The notes under the pieces were generated by a model. That model made no database searches and was not told where the DNA came from. It saw only the letters and a list, made by a program, of their open reading frames with translations. Below, piece after piece: positions 45,201 through 57,215 of a DNA stretch of 64,000 bases. The stretch is from contig NC_134975.1 of NCBI RefSeq assembly GCF_965638725.1, positions 1,872,179 through 1,936,178 on the forward strand, read 5' to 3'. The position numbers and the translations under genes are program-made. Position 1 is the first letter of the stretch; each line of letters starts with the position of its first letter. The stretch is from Aptenodytes patagonicus (lineage: Eukaryota; Chordata; Aves; Sphenisciformes; Spheniscidae).

Positions 45201-45613
45201 CCAAAAAAAGAAAAAAAAAAAGGAAAAAAGGTCTTTTTTCGTTAAAAAACAAAGAGGGCAAGAGGTCTCCCAGCAGCCTGGAGGGGCCGGGGCTGCGGCG
45301 GGGGCAGCTCGGGGGGAGGAGAGGAAAGAGCTGCCATGGGAAGCAGGAGGCTGCAGGTCCAGCGTGTCCCGGCGCGCGGGCGGCGACTGAGCGGCCGCCG
45401 GCATCGGCCGAGCTGCGAAAACCGTCTCTGCCGGGCAAGCGAAAGGCTCCTGGCACCGGGGCGAGGGGACGCCGTTTAAAATCCTCTGTACAAAGCAGCC
45501 CCCGCTCACCCCCCCCGCCCCCCCCAGCAATTAAATAACCACCAGTGGCCGCTGCCGGTCCATAAAATATTATTGTCAATAAATAAACGAGCGCCGAGGG
45601 GGGACGGGGCCGC
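42278..45613 (-). other. CSRNP2: CSRNP2 3' UTR and flank
   Basis: No coding sequence recognised. On minus, AATAAA-type signals occur in CTTTAATAAACC near 42611-42620 and in AAAAATAAAAGAAATGC near 43008-43018. A long 3' UTR from 45613 down to one of these is likely. The stretch contains a CAAA microsatellite (43101-43130), A-rich runs and poly-G/C runs (42909-42955, 44761-44774). 42278-42540 is unique GC-rich DNA in which I see nothing. Confidence 0.5.
43101..43130. repeat. CAAA microsatellite
   Basis: About seven uninterrupted CAAA units following a G-rich stretch. Confidence 0.9.
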
Positions 45614-48600
45614 TCACACGGGCAGGACGGGCCCCAGCGAGCGCTCCTCGGTGGAGGGTGGCTCGTGCGCCCGCTCCGGGGCTCGCTCCGGTGGCACGGG
45701 GGATGGGGAGCGTGGGCAGCGGGGAACAGCCGCCGCTCGGCAGCCCTCGGAGGACGGCGCGGCCTCCGGGGACGAGGGAGGATTTTTGGATGCTTCCCCC
45801 TTGCTCGGAGCAGCGGCGGCTCGGCTGCAAGTCACCACGGGGACGGGGAGGACGCCGAGGTCCTTCTCGCCCGGGCAGGAGGACGGTGCCGGCGGCTCCG
45901 CCGGGCTGCTCTCGCCCTTGGTGCCCAGCACCGGCCTCTGCTCCACCTGGTAGTAGACCACAGGCCCATCGTTCAAGTAGGGCTGGTCGCCCACCGCCGA
46001 GGCCGCCTGCTCCGAGCCGTCGGCGAAGCAGAGGACGGACGAGCCCGGAGGTAACTGGGCTTGGATGAGGATGGGGGCGGCAAGACCCGGGCACAAACCC
46101 TCCGGCACGGCCAGGGGCTCCTCCAGGATGCAAACGCCCAAGCTCTCCACGCCGGAACCGTTGCTGGAGTCTTCCTCAGCCTTCAGCCTCTCCAACTCCT
46201 CCGCCGTTTGCAGGTGCATGACGGCCGTCTCGTTCTCCGCCATGAACTCCTGGAAGTCCTGCGTTTCGGCCGGCTGCGGCCCCAGCCAGTCGCCAGCGGA
46301 GCTGTGAGCGGCAGCGGCGGCCGCCTCCTCCTCCGGCACCGGCGGCCGCCCGCCCTGACGCTTGTTCTCCAGCTCCAGCTTCATGATGGTGTGGAGGTAG
46401 TGAGTCCGCACCCGGATGGGATTGAATTCGATCCGACCGGCCATGTTACCGCAACCGTCCCGGGAGCAGCCGCAGGGGAAGGACATGCGATCCACCTGGC
46501 AGGGAGACGGAGACGTGGCAGCTCCAGGATCCCAGAGGATCCCTCCCCAGAACCTAAAATCCATCCTGGCACTGCCCAATGTCGGGAATTTGGCGCTGGG
46601 GGAGTTTTTTCCCCTGTGAGGTGTCCCCAAAACAAGCTGGAGCTGCACCCCGGCCCCTCCAGAAGCAGCTGGCACACAAGGAGAGTGTGCCGGCACCAGG
46701 ACGAGCCCTGGCAACCCGGTTTTGCTGCCGGCATCTCCTTCCCCGACTCACCTGGCATTTAATCCCTGCCTGGCTGCAGGCGCAGGCCTCCGGGTCGCAG
46801 TAGAGGCGGCAGTCGCAGCCGCACTCCTCCCGGGACAGGCGGATAGCCCGCAGCTCCTGCTTCTCCTCGGCGTCGATGCGGTGAACACCGGAGGCTCGCA
46901 GCAGAGCTCGGCGGCGTTTGGTGGGCAGCGGCTGCAGGAAGAAATAGTCGTCCACCTCCACGTTCTCCACATCAATGTCGTCATCTGACACGTCCTCCAG
47001 CGTCAGGCCGTCTGCCTCCTCCGATTCCACCGTGCCGTTCTTGGTGAGCTGCGGGGCAGCAGGGCAGAGTCAGCGCCCAGCCGGGGGGACGCCGAACCCC
47101 GGCGATGAGGCAGGATGGAGGATGTACGTCCCTCCGTCCGGCTCCTGGTCCCCCGCCGACCACCCACCACCCGGCTCAGAGCCTTCCCTTGCCCCCCAGC
47201 ACCAAGCAGGGTCTGGCACGGCGAGCTGAGCCCCGCACGGGGCCGTCCCTGCGCGATTCCCCCCCAGCCACACTGCGGGCGGGCTCGCGGCAGTTTATAG
47301 GAGAAGGCAGGGGGGAAAAAATCAAATAATAAAAGAATTCAGAGCAGAGAATCCCTTTTCCGTCTTTCCTCTGCTACGGCGCCCTGCAAAGGGCCAGATA
47401 AAAGGAGGTCGCTGCTGCTTAAAATACCAGGGTCCCGGGAGGGCGGCGGCAGCAGCGGAGCTGCAGAGCATCCCCCCGCCTTGTCCCTGGGGAAAATGAG
47501 GTGTAAAAGCAACGGAGGGGCCAGAGCCGGATCCTGCAACGCGCCTTCACCTCCCCGCTCTGCTCCTTCAACCTCCCTTCCTCCCCAGGCACTGAAACAC
47601 CCCCAAATCTTGGCACTGAGGATAAATGGGGGTCCCCAGCCCTCTGAAAGCCGGCAGGCGTGGAGGCAGCGGACGGAGGGGTCCACGGGCCTCCCGAGGA
47701 GCTGGTGGAAAAGCCTATGTTTAAAAACAAAAATTAAAAAATAAAGACAACGAAGAGGCGGCAGGCTGGATTTGCCTCCCTTTGCCCAAAGGAAGCTGTC
47801 ACGGCAGCGGGAGCCCCGTCACAGGCTCTGCAGAGCATCCCGGCGAGCAGAGCCCAACCTCCGGGCACCGCCCGAGGGCACAGACCCGGCGCCCGCAAAT
47901 TGGGGACGGGTTGGAAAACAGGCAGAGCCACCCGAGATCCCCATCTTCGCCCGACGCAGCCCAGCTGCCTCCTCCCAGACTGGAATTTCTACCGGCACAG
48001 AGCTGACCAGGTTCGGCCGACAGCTCTGAACCCGGCACAGGTTGATGCTGCCCGGCCGGCCCCGCGCGCGGGTGCAGCATTGACACAAAAAAGGTAAAAG
48101 AAATAAAAAGGAAGAGTTTAGCGGCGATAAATCCATCCCCAGTCGGTGTGAAATGGCAGCCTGGATCTCTCTCCTCCGACTTGGCTTGTGCTCAAGCTCC
48201 ACCAAAGCTCAGCGAGGTGTTTCCCGGCATCACCCGGATTTCACCGGCGGCGCCCCGCTTCCCTGGCAATACCTTCATTTTCTTGGCGTGGAGTTTCTCT
48301 TCCTTGAGGTGCTCCCGTAGGATCTCCCGGTGATTCACCTCCTGCTCCTGGGCGAACTCGCAGAGCGTGTAGCGGCGGACGGAGTTGTGGCGCTGGGCCA
48401 TGCCCAGGGAGCTGCCGCCCTGGCTGGGGACGCTGGTGAAGCCCTGGCGTCGGGCGAAGTAGTAGACGGTCACTTGGTCGAAGCGGACATTCTTCCTGCG
48501 AAGCTGCTTCTGCCGCTTCAGGATGGAGGTGGCTGGGGAGGGGGAGGGAAGCCGGAGAGGGGCTGTTAGGAGCAAAAAAAAAAACCCCTCGGGGGTCCCA

Positions 48601-49292
48601 CAAAGACCTCCCACCCCACTGGAAAGGGGCTTTTCTGCTCCCAGGAGAAGGTCGAGCTCGGGCTGGTGGCCCTGAGCTGGCTTTGGGCGACGGCTGCGTC
48701 CGCACGGGCTGCTCTTACCTCCGATGCCACCCAGACCAACCCCATTAGTCCCCACAGCCCTACGCCATCATCACCCCGTTCAGCCACCAAAATATTTCAG
48801 GAGGGGCGAACGCCGGGAGGGGGATGGAAAAGGTCCAGGACGAAGCTTGGACAACCGGTTTGGGGTGTAATATTTGAAACTCCCCGGGGTCTGGCACTCA
48901 CGGGACCGGCGAGCAGGTCTCTGCTCATCACCCCAAAGGGGTTGTAAGGGATGAACAGGGGAAGAGCGGAGCCAGCCCCACGCCCAGGCGCCTCGTGCTC
49001 GATGGCAGAGGCACCCGGAGGCTGGGAGCACGGACGGCCACCGTCGAGCGGAGCCAGCCCCACGCCCAGGCGCCTCGTGCTCGATGGCAGAGGCACCCGG
49101 AGGCTGGGAGCACGGACGGCCACCGTCCCCGACCCACTCACGTATGAAGCCGGTGGAGCTGGAGGGGTTGACGCTGTCGCAGCTATCGGCGCTGTCGCTG
49201 TTGGAGATCTCGTCGTCCGAGTTGGAGCCCGGCGAGCCCACGTCCGCATCCTCAAACTTCCTCTTGAGGCCGGCGCTCGCGATCGCATCCAT
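45614..49292 (-). CDS. CSRNP2: CSRNP2, complete coding region, four coding exons
   Basis: Cysteine/serine-rich nuclear protein 2, a nuclear transcription-activating factor of the AXUD1 family. Coding exons: 49142-49292, 48273-48532, 46752-47048, 45614-46495. They join in frame to 529 residues; the human protein is 543. Landmarks in order: start [20 protein letters not shown] with an acidic/serine stretch; [20 protein letters not shown], where KNVRF fits an RVxF-type PP1-docking motif; [40 protein letters not shown]; the cysteine cluster [19 protein letters not shown] and [19 protein letters not shown], likely metal-binding; [13 protein letters not shown]; and a low-complexity Pro/Ser C-terminus ending SLGPVLPV. 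The human C-terminal third is longer and less conserved. The coding exon starts at an acceptor near 49397. No frame damage is seen. The gene keeps its conserved place between LETMD1 and TFCP2. Confidence 0.97.
48964..49127. repeat. 82-base exact tandem duplication beside a CSRNP2 donor
   Basis: GAGCGGAGCCAGCCCCACGC starts at 48964 and again at 49046, and the two units are identical by eye through CGGCCACCGTC. The second copy ends about 10 bases before the splice donor at 49136-49141, so the intron-proximal sequence of that donor is itself the duplicated unit. Confidence 0.92.
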
Positions 49293-52200
49293 TTGGCCGT
49301 GGTTCGCATGGAGAGCCGGCGGGCGGCAAGGGGGGGGCGCTTTCCCACCAGCTCTCCGGTGCCGGCCCCCGGAGCTGCCGGCGGGCTCACCGCGTCCCTG
49401 CGGAGAGGGCAAGAAGCCGTAACGGCATTTCGGATAAGCCAGCATCGCTTGGGATAACCAGGAAAGGTTTCCCTGGCTCTTAAGAGCAGCTTCTCCCCAT
49501 CCCTGCCCTCCCCACCCCGGATAAAGCCTCCGATCCCTGTCGCGTTGCTGCAGTTCTCCGAGGCGAGCCCACCCTCCCCGCGTCTGGTCTGCAGGAGGGA
49601 GCTGCGCGCGGTTATTTAATATTATTTAACGATATCCTTTAAGTTTTGGGCAGCTCCGGAGGGGTCAGGCGGTCGGGCAGGGTGATGGCTGCAGCTCCCT
49701 TCCAACCAAACTCTTCTGTTCTAAACCGATTTGTAACTGAATTAACCCCAAGCAAAAGGAGACGCCAGTTTTATAAAGAAAGGAGCTCACGCCGCCCCGG
49801 CGCGGCCGACCACCGCGCGTTTCACCCGTGAAATGACCTTCGCCAGCGGCTCGGTGCTCCCGCTAACTCCCTCGCTAAAAAACCCTAAAGCTTAAAACGA
49901 CCTCGGGACGTGCCAGGGGTTACCCGTCCATCACCGACGCCGGATTGGCGGCTCCATCCAGGCCGTAGGGAGGGAAAAAGCCCTCGTAGGGTTTTGCTGG
50001 GAGAGTCTCCGGCATTTTCCTCCCCCCTCGTTAATGCCTACGTGCTCCAAAAAAAGGCGGCTTGCCCATGGGAAGCCGGGAAACGCTCGGCTCCAGCTTG
50101 GGCGAGGAATTTTTGGGAGCCGATCCTCTGGTGGGAAGGGCAGCGAGCATCGCTCCTCGTCCTCCCGAGGCTGTCGGGTCACCGCGACGCCAGCGGCTTC
50201 TGTTTTTTGAACCGAGCCCAGGGCGTCCCTCGTCCCCAGGGCCGGGCTGGAGCGGGAAGCCTCCCGGGATGCCCCGTCCCCCCCCCCCTCCCCGGGGAGC
50301 CCAGCACCCACCCGGTTGTGCCGTCTCATCTCCTCTCCTCTCTGCTTTGTGTTCCCTCCGCTCCAACCGCCGTTCTCATGGCAACGGAACAACCGGCTTC
50401 GAAAAAAAGCATGTCAGCCAACGGCATCCCTGCGGAACCCTGGGACACGGCGACCTCGGGGGTGGGGGGGGGGGGGGATCAGAGGGTCTTCGGATGCGAT
50501 TTGGGGGCAAACGGGCAGCGGGAGGCACTGCCCGCACCCGGATAAAGCTCAGGGATGGGCTCCGCATCGCCTCCAGCATCTTTAAAGCCAAAAAGGAAAC
50601 ACCGGTGCCCTCCTTCTCCCCCAAAACGGATGCGCTGGTGCCAAAGCCGCGGTGGCACCGGGGCCGTGGCGAAGCCCCCGAGCAGGGTACGATTTCCCGG
50701 CCCACGGATGCCGGGGCTGGGGCTTCAATACGGCTTTTTGGGGTATTTTTTTTGTAGGCAAATTGCTTAATCCTGTTGCTAAAGGGGCGGGGGGGGGGGA
50801 AAGCAGCTGTTGAACCAGGGTAAGCATCAGCCCAATTAAGGGGCTGATTTAACGACACCGATCCCGCACACGACCCAAGGGGAAGAGCGGAGGCAGAAAA
50901 CATCTGCTCAAGCATTGCTGCCCCGCTGAGCCTGGCACCACGGCCCCAGCCCCCCCCCCCTTTACTTTGTCACCTCCATCGCCCCAAAACGGCCCCCGCT
51001 CCGTGGCCAGGAGGTCCCTGGCCGGGCTCCTGCGGGTGCTCCTCGTCCCGGGAGCTCAGCCAAGCCCCCCCTCCCCGGCTCCGGGGGTCTCTGGTGATCA
51101 GACCTGGCCGGGCTGCCGCCTTCGTCCGCCTCGTTTTAGGAAGGAGATAATTAACGAGGAGAGTCTCCACCGTTTCTCCCGTTCCCTCCAAAGCAAACCT
51201 TCGGGGTCTTCGAGCGTCTAAAACCCCTCTCCCTCGGGTGAGGCAAATCAGCGACGGCGTCCGGGTGGACACCCCCACCTGCGGCACCAACCTCCGGCCG
51301 GGGACGGAGACCGGATCCTTCCCCGGATGGATCCATCCGGAGATGCTGGGACTTGATCTTAAAGGTCTTTTTCAACCTAAATGATTCTGTGATTCTCTGG
51401 TTCATATTAATTGTGTTTCTTACGAAGGACCAACTCCCTGCGCCGGGGGGGGGTCAAAACCGCCCCAGAGCTGGGAGAAAAGAAGCCAAAGCCGGCAAAG
51501 GTGGGCACCCACCCGGGGTGCTGCCTTGAGGGATGGCAGGGGCCGAGGACGGGGAGCCGGGAGCGGCGAGGAGCTCGGGGAGACACCGCAGGGGATGAGG
51601 CAGCCGGAAAATGAAGTTTTCGTCTCATTTCTCCACGGTAGAAGCTCCCCGGCGCGTGTGGGCATCCTCCTCCTCCTCCTCCATCGGTGCAGCGGCAGCT
51701 GCCCCCCCCCGGGCGATCCAAAGGCCAGTTTCATTCATTTATTCGCTCAAATTGCCCTTGTTTTGAAATAAACCCCCCCACTTTTGAAAACACCCAGGGC
51801 GCAGAGGCGAGCCCGGCAGCTCAGAAGCCCCCGAGACCCAGCGTGGAGCAGCGGGGGCCGCGTGCCCGGAGAGCATTTTGGAGAAGCCCCCGGAAGGGGG
51901 AGGACGGGAGACCCTCGCCCTCACACTGGATTTTACTCTGCAGCGGGGTGAGGGTTTCAGCCCAGAGGTCGGGGTCTGGCTTAAGCGAAGGTTTAAGGAG
52001 AGAGGGGGCGAAGAGCCGGTGTCCTCCCTCCGGCAGGGATGCTCATCCCGGACCGATCCCGCAGGGCAAGCCTCTCCTCCTCCCGCCTCGGCCCCTGAGC
52101 CAGAGACACAGCCAGGGAAAAAAAATCATGTAATAAATCTATTAACGGTGGTGGGAAGAGTCGGAGGGGGGAGGAAAAATTAAAATAAACCGTTTGCAGG

Positions 52201-55084
52201 TTCCGTTCAGTTTTTAAACGGAGATAAAGCCCCCAGGGGGGGATTTGGGATGGGGAAAGAAAAAACTTGACTCAAATACTGCGAGGAAGGAGCCAGGCGA
52301 CCCCACTTCCCCTGCGTCCTGCTATTAAACCACGCCGAAAGGAGCTCAACTAAAAATATTAATTTTTTCCATGTCAGCCGTCGCCGGAATTGCCTCTGGG
52401 AGCCGGGAGGGGTTCAGGAGAGAGATGGGACTCGCGTGATCACGGATGCAAAGAGCCTCCCGAGACGGAGCCGGTTCAGCCAAGATCCGATCGGGAAAAC
52501 CTGCCGGCTCGAAGCTCATCCAAGGTTGATTAATGAGCCCAGATCATCACGAGTAATTAACGCTGTCGTGCTGCAAAAAAAAAAAAACAACCCCCACGCT
52601 CCCGGTTTGCCGGTTCCCAGCTTTCAGGAGAGGAGGAAGGGCGGGAGCATCCCCGGGTGAGGGATGCTCCGTGGTCCCCAAAGCTCGTTTGCCAACGCCA
52701 AGGGATCCGCCGCCCTCGGTCCCAGGTCCCACTAACAAGTTTCCTTTCGCCTCCTGTGACTCCGGCGTCGCCGCCGCCGCTCCTCGATCCACGTCGGATG
52801 TGCCGCCGGGCTGCTCCTCCACCGCAGCTCGTCCAGGCGGAGACCGAAATAGCAATTCCGGAGTGATGAGCGGTTTTATTTCCAGATAGTCAGAGTAATT
52901 AGTAATTACCGGGCGGGGACCCTCTGCGCATCCTGCAGATTCTGCGATCCTCTGGGCCTCCTATGGATTTTGCGATGGCTCCCAAAAATCACGCACGGAT
53001 CAAGGGCTCCGGGACCGAGTAACTTGGAAGATGCTCAAGATTTCCTCCTCGCATTTGCTCCCCTCTGCAAACTGCTTTAATCGCAGCCCTTGAGCATCAA
53101 TTCTGAGGGGGGGAGGCCGGTTTAAATAAGTTTCCCGTAAAAAGCAAGAGCCAAAAGCGGATCCTGACAAAGCCTCCCGGGGTTTTGAGGTATCAGAGGT
53201 GCCAAATACAGGGACATGGGATTATTTCAGCAGCCGGATGAGGAGCGGGTGGGAATGATACGCAAGAAGGAAGAAAAAAAAAATATAAATATATATATAA
53301 AACAGGGAGAGACCCCCAGGCAAAGCAGCAGCCCGCCGGGCATCGGAGAAGCATCCCAACCCCGTCCTGGTTGATAACGGGTGTATTTAAAACCGGATAA
53401 TCTTATAAAGAAAGGAGCACGTAGGATAAAGCCAGAAAAATATAATCGAGGAATAACCGAAGGAGCCCATTTTATTCCGTCGCAGCGCTCGGCGTCTCCC
53501 AGGAAGGCGACGCCGGAGCGCAAAGGCAGAGCCAGCGGCTGGAAGGAGCCAGGCTGCAATTTCGTGTTCCCCCCACCCCGAGACGAGGACGGCTCTCGGC
53601 AGCGATTTTCAACAGGAAAATGTCTCACCCCCGGGTGAAACCCACCCAAAAAAGGGGCTTCCCCTCCGGCAGTCGCTCCCCCAGCTCGGCTCTCTCCCTC
53701 CTTACCGGTTATGCAGCAGGATTAGCATTGCCGGGGATGACACGGCAGCATCACTGCAGAGCATCGTGCCGTGACGTCGGGGCGGGGGGGGGGGAGCGCA
53801 CCGAGGTGCCGAGCACCCCCCGCTCGCCGCCGGCCCCGAAAGCAACCACAGCCCTGTAGAGCTTTGCGGGCGCCCAGAATAAAACACCCTTCGGCGCTCC
53901 CCGGTAAGTGGAAAAGCAGCTCCCACCATCGCCCCGAAGCCCCCCCGGGGTCGTTTGGCAAAGCCCCGACCCCACCGAGGACGGGGAAATGGGCATTTAT
54001 CGCCGAGGGAAAGCAAACAGAAACCCACCGAGAAGCCGAACCCTCGCTCCGCGCTTCCTCTGAAGAGCAAATAAAGCAGCTCACCTCCTCAAGGCCGGCC
54101 GGCCGACGGGACGGGGAACCCCCCCGGGGCGGCAGAAGGGCTTTGGTTTAGGTTCGGCACCGCTTGGGAAGGGTTCGGCACGCTTGAGCACGTGGCCGGA
54201 CACAGCGGAGCACGTAAACCCTGCTCCGAGGAGGAAAAAATTAAGCCCACGCTCGATAAGAATTAAACCAGGAGCTGGCAAAAATGGTCGGATCCGGGGG
54301 CACCTCCACCCGCTCAATGCCCGGCGCGGAGCACGCCGCTCCCTGCCCGTGGTCCGTCAAATCCAGGCGTTATCCCGGGGCGGGAGTTGGGGCAGGAATT
54401 AGGGCAGAAGCTCGTATCGACGAGCCCAGAAACAAGATTAAATAATTTCCACCCCGGTGGGGACGGAAGGGACGGCTGCTTGGCCACCAGGAAGAGTTCA
54501 GCAGTTCAGGTCATTTACAAATTAGTCGTCGGAGGCTTTCCCAAAGGATCCGGCCGCTGGCCTCCGCAGCCAGAAGGCTGATGGATTTGCCGGGCTGCGT
54601 TTCAGGGATGCTGCGGCCGGTCGGCACGCCGGAGATCCGAGTTCAGCCTGGGTCAGTCCTCGCACCACCAGCGCTTCAGTGAGTGACCGGCCTCGGTTTT
54701 TTTAATGACAAACGGCAAAAGATTCGGTTTCCTCTTCTACGCTGCCGCTAATGAACGCAGCTAACGAGTAAATCTAGGCTACAGCTCCCACGGCTCAAGC
54801 ACCGTCGGCGCTGGAGCCTGTGCTTATGCAACCAGCATCACCATCGGCAGCGATGGGTCCGGGTTGTCCTAGAGCCCCAAATCACCTCCGTGCCTGCTGA
54901 AGGCGGGCAGATCCTCCCACGCTGCTGCCCGGCCTCCTGGGGAGGGTCAGGCGGGTGCTACGGAAAAGGCTGGTCCCGAAAAACCCCACTCGGTCCCTTT
55001 GCCCGTCACCAGAATCAAGTCGTGAAGGTGGGTCCACCCCACATCGCGCATGGTGGCTCCACAGAACACCTCGATCCAAAGATC

Positions 55085-55232
55085 TTGAAGGCGAGGGTGA
55101 GGGAGACCCCGAGGGTGAGGGAGACCCTGAAGGCGAGAGAGACCTTGAGGACAAGGGTGAGGGAGACCCTGAAGGCGAGAGAGACCTTGAGGACGAGGGT
55201 GAGGGAGACCCTGAAGGCGAGGGCACGGGTAG
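55085..55232. repeat. 42-base minisatellite
   Basis: About three and a half units of GAGGGTGAGGGAGACCCTGA followed by AGGCGAGAGAGACCTTGAGG and AC. Purine-rich on plus. Confidence 0.85.
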
Positions 55233-55909
55233 GGCAGCAGAACATCGCTGTGGCTGTCCTACTGGTCCAGCTCCTCCCGAGGGCGAGCGCCAGGTTGCTG
55301 AGCTGAACCCTCGCTCCTGGACGCTCTTCTCGCCGGGGTGAGAGGGGCAAGGCCTCATGCGCTGGCTGACACGTGCTCCTGGGCTCCCTCCAGAGAGCGG
55401 CCATAGCTGAGGACAGCTGGAGGCGGCCGGCCCCGGCCACCACGCCGCGAGGAGGCCACGGAGCGCGGGAGCTCCTGGGACTCCAGAGCGTCGGGGCCAG
55501 CTCCGCTCCCGCGCAGACCTCGGCTCCTGCCACAGTAACCCCGAGGAGGGTCGGGGCCACGGCGCAGCGAGGGCCGGGCAAGGAGAAACCTCCTCCGCCG
55601 GGGGCTGGTGGAGGTCCCACCACGGCCCACCAAGAGGGGGGGGGACCATCCCAGCCCCTTCCTCACCTCCCATCGCCTGCGACGGGGGCAACCCCCCCCG
55701 CAGCGGCCCCTCCCCGCCTTCGGGGACACCAGACCAGGACCCCCATGATGGCTCCTCCTCCAGACCAGCGCGTCCCACCACCACCACCGGCTCCTTCCCG
55801 CCACCCTGCAGGGGCCCCACCGCTGCGTGGCTTCTCGGGGACCCCCCCCCATAACAGCCCCACCCTCTGCCCCAACATGACTCCCGTATCCCCCACACTG
55901 CGTGACCCC

Positions 55910-56960
55910 CCCCTACATCCCCTATAGGTCCTCAGCTAGAGGACGAAGCAGCTGTAAGGGCACCCCGTGTCCTCCATAGGACCCTCGGCCCCCCCCCCAT
56001 CCCTCATAGCCCCCCCCAGGTGCAGGAGAGGGGAGAGCCCCAGCTGCAAGGCTCCCCCCCAGCCCCCCGAAACGTACGGGTGCCCCACACCCCTTACAGG
56101 CCCCCAAAACACAGGAGAGGGCAGAGCCCCAGCTGCAAAGGCCCCCCTACACCCTCTATAGGACTCTAGTAAGGGCCCCCGGCATCCCCTATAGGCCCGC
56201 AGCTGTAAGGGTCCCCCACATCCTCTATAGGCCCCCACATCCCCCAGGCCCCCTGCACCCTTTATAGGCCCCTAGCTGGAAAAGGCCCCCCCATCCCCTA
56301 TAGGCCTTCAGCTGGAAGGGTCCCCCATATCCCCCATAGGTCCTCCAGCTGGAAGGGGGGCCCACATCCCCTATAGGCCCCTGCATCCTCGATAGTCCCC
56401 CCCTCCCCCCAGCCAGAAAAGGCCCCCACATCTCCTATAGGCTCCCCAGCTATAAGGGCCCCCACATCCTCTATAGTCCCCACCACCTGGAAAAGGCCCC
56501 CACGCCCCTATAGGCATCCCACATCCCCTACAGGCTAGAAAAACCCCCCACATCCCCCATAGGCCCCCCAGCTGTAAAGGCCCCCCCATCCCCTATAGGC
56601 CCCCCAGCTGTAAGGGCCCCCGCATCCCCTATAGGCCCCCCAGCTGTAAGGGCCCCCGCATCCCCTATAGGCCCCTACATCCTCTATAGGTGCCCCAGCT
56701 GTAAAGGCCCCTACATCCTCTATAGGCCCCCGCATCCCCTATAGGCCCCCCAGCTGTAAGGGCCCCCGCATCCCCTATAGGCCCCTGCATCCTCTATAGG
56801 TGCCCCAGCTGTAAAGGCCCCCACATCCTCTATAGGCCCCCGCATCCCCTATAGGCCCCCCCAGCTGTAAGGGTCCCCCCATCCCCTATGGGCCCCCAGC
56901 TGCAAGAGGAGGGAGAGGCCGCCCCCGCCCCCCCATCCCCTATGGGCCCCCCCAGCCCGC
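55910..56960. repeat. CCCCTATAGG minisatellite, about 1 kb
   Basis: Dozens of degenerate units of about 25-50 bases built from CATCCCCTATAGGCCCCCAG and CTGTAAGGGCCCC. Near 56590-56880 a higher-order block of about 120-130 bases repeats (GCATCCTCTATAGGTGCCCC marks it at about 56685 and 56790). It ends about 60 bases before the CSRNP2 exon 1 donor. The Gly-rich minus frames through it are repeat translation. Confidence 0.92.
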
Positions 56961-57022
56961 CGGGGCGGGGGAGGGGCAGCGAGGCGGGACCCCCCCTCCT
57001 CCCCCCCCCCCCCCCCACTCAC

Positions 57023-57215
57023 CGGGTCCCCGCGGGCGGGGCGGGGGTCGGCGGGGCGGGGCGGGGCCGGGCGGGGCGGGGGCGGCTCCCGGGGGCGGCT
57101 GGGCGCGCGCTGGGGCTGCGGCCGCGCGGACCCGCCCCGCCGCCGCTCGCCGACAACAATGGGGCCGCCGGCGCTGCGCCGCCCCTTATATACCCCGCGT
57201 CACGTGACGGACACG
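57023..57215 (-). promoter_or_regulatory. CSRNP2: CSRNP2 TATA promoter and non-coding exon 1
   Basis: On minus, TATATAAG lies at 57185-57192, giving a start near 57158 and a leader that ends at a GTGAGT donor (57017-57022). Just upstream of the TATA is the perfect 12-base palindrome CGTCACGTGACG (57199-57210), an E-box of USF/TFE type with CRE-like flanks. The leader is full of GC boxes (GGGGCGGGG). Assignment to CSRNP2 is inferred from strand and position; human CSRNP2 also has a non-coding first exon. Confidence 0.65.

Larger units (their letters stand above)
49398..57022 (-). other. CSRNP2: CSRNP2 intron 1
   Basis: A 7.6 kb intron without recognisable exons. It contains remnants of CR1 3' ends on plus at about 49690-49723 (CTCCCTTCCAACC) and 51340-51403 (CTTGATCTTAAAGGTCTTTT, ending GTGATTCT), an A/T microsatellite near 53272-53300, and two minisatellites listed separately. 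The rest is unique GC-rich DNA. Confidence 0.7.

Noticed and set aside
46061-46762. A 233-codon plus frame opposite CSRNP2
   Set aside because: It is the antisense shadow of the last CSRNP2 exon, whose minus frame carries the conserved cysteine cluster.
56371-57018. Glycine-rich GPIGDVGAF repeat peptides on minus
   Set aside because: Pure translation of the CTATAGG minisatellite, no start context or homologue.
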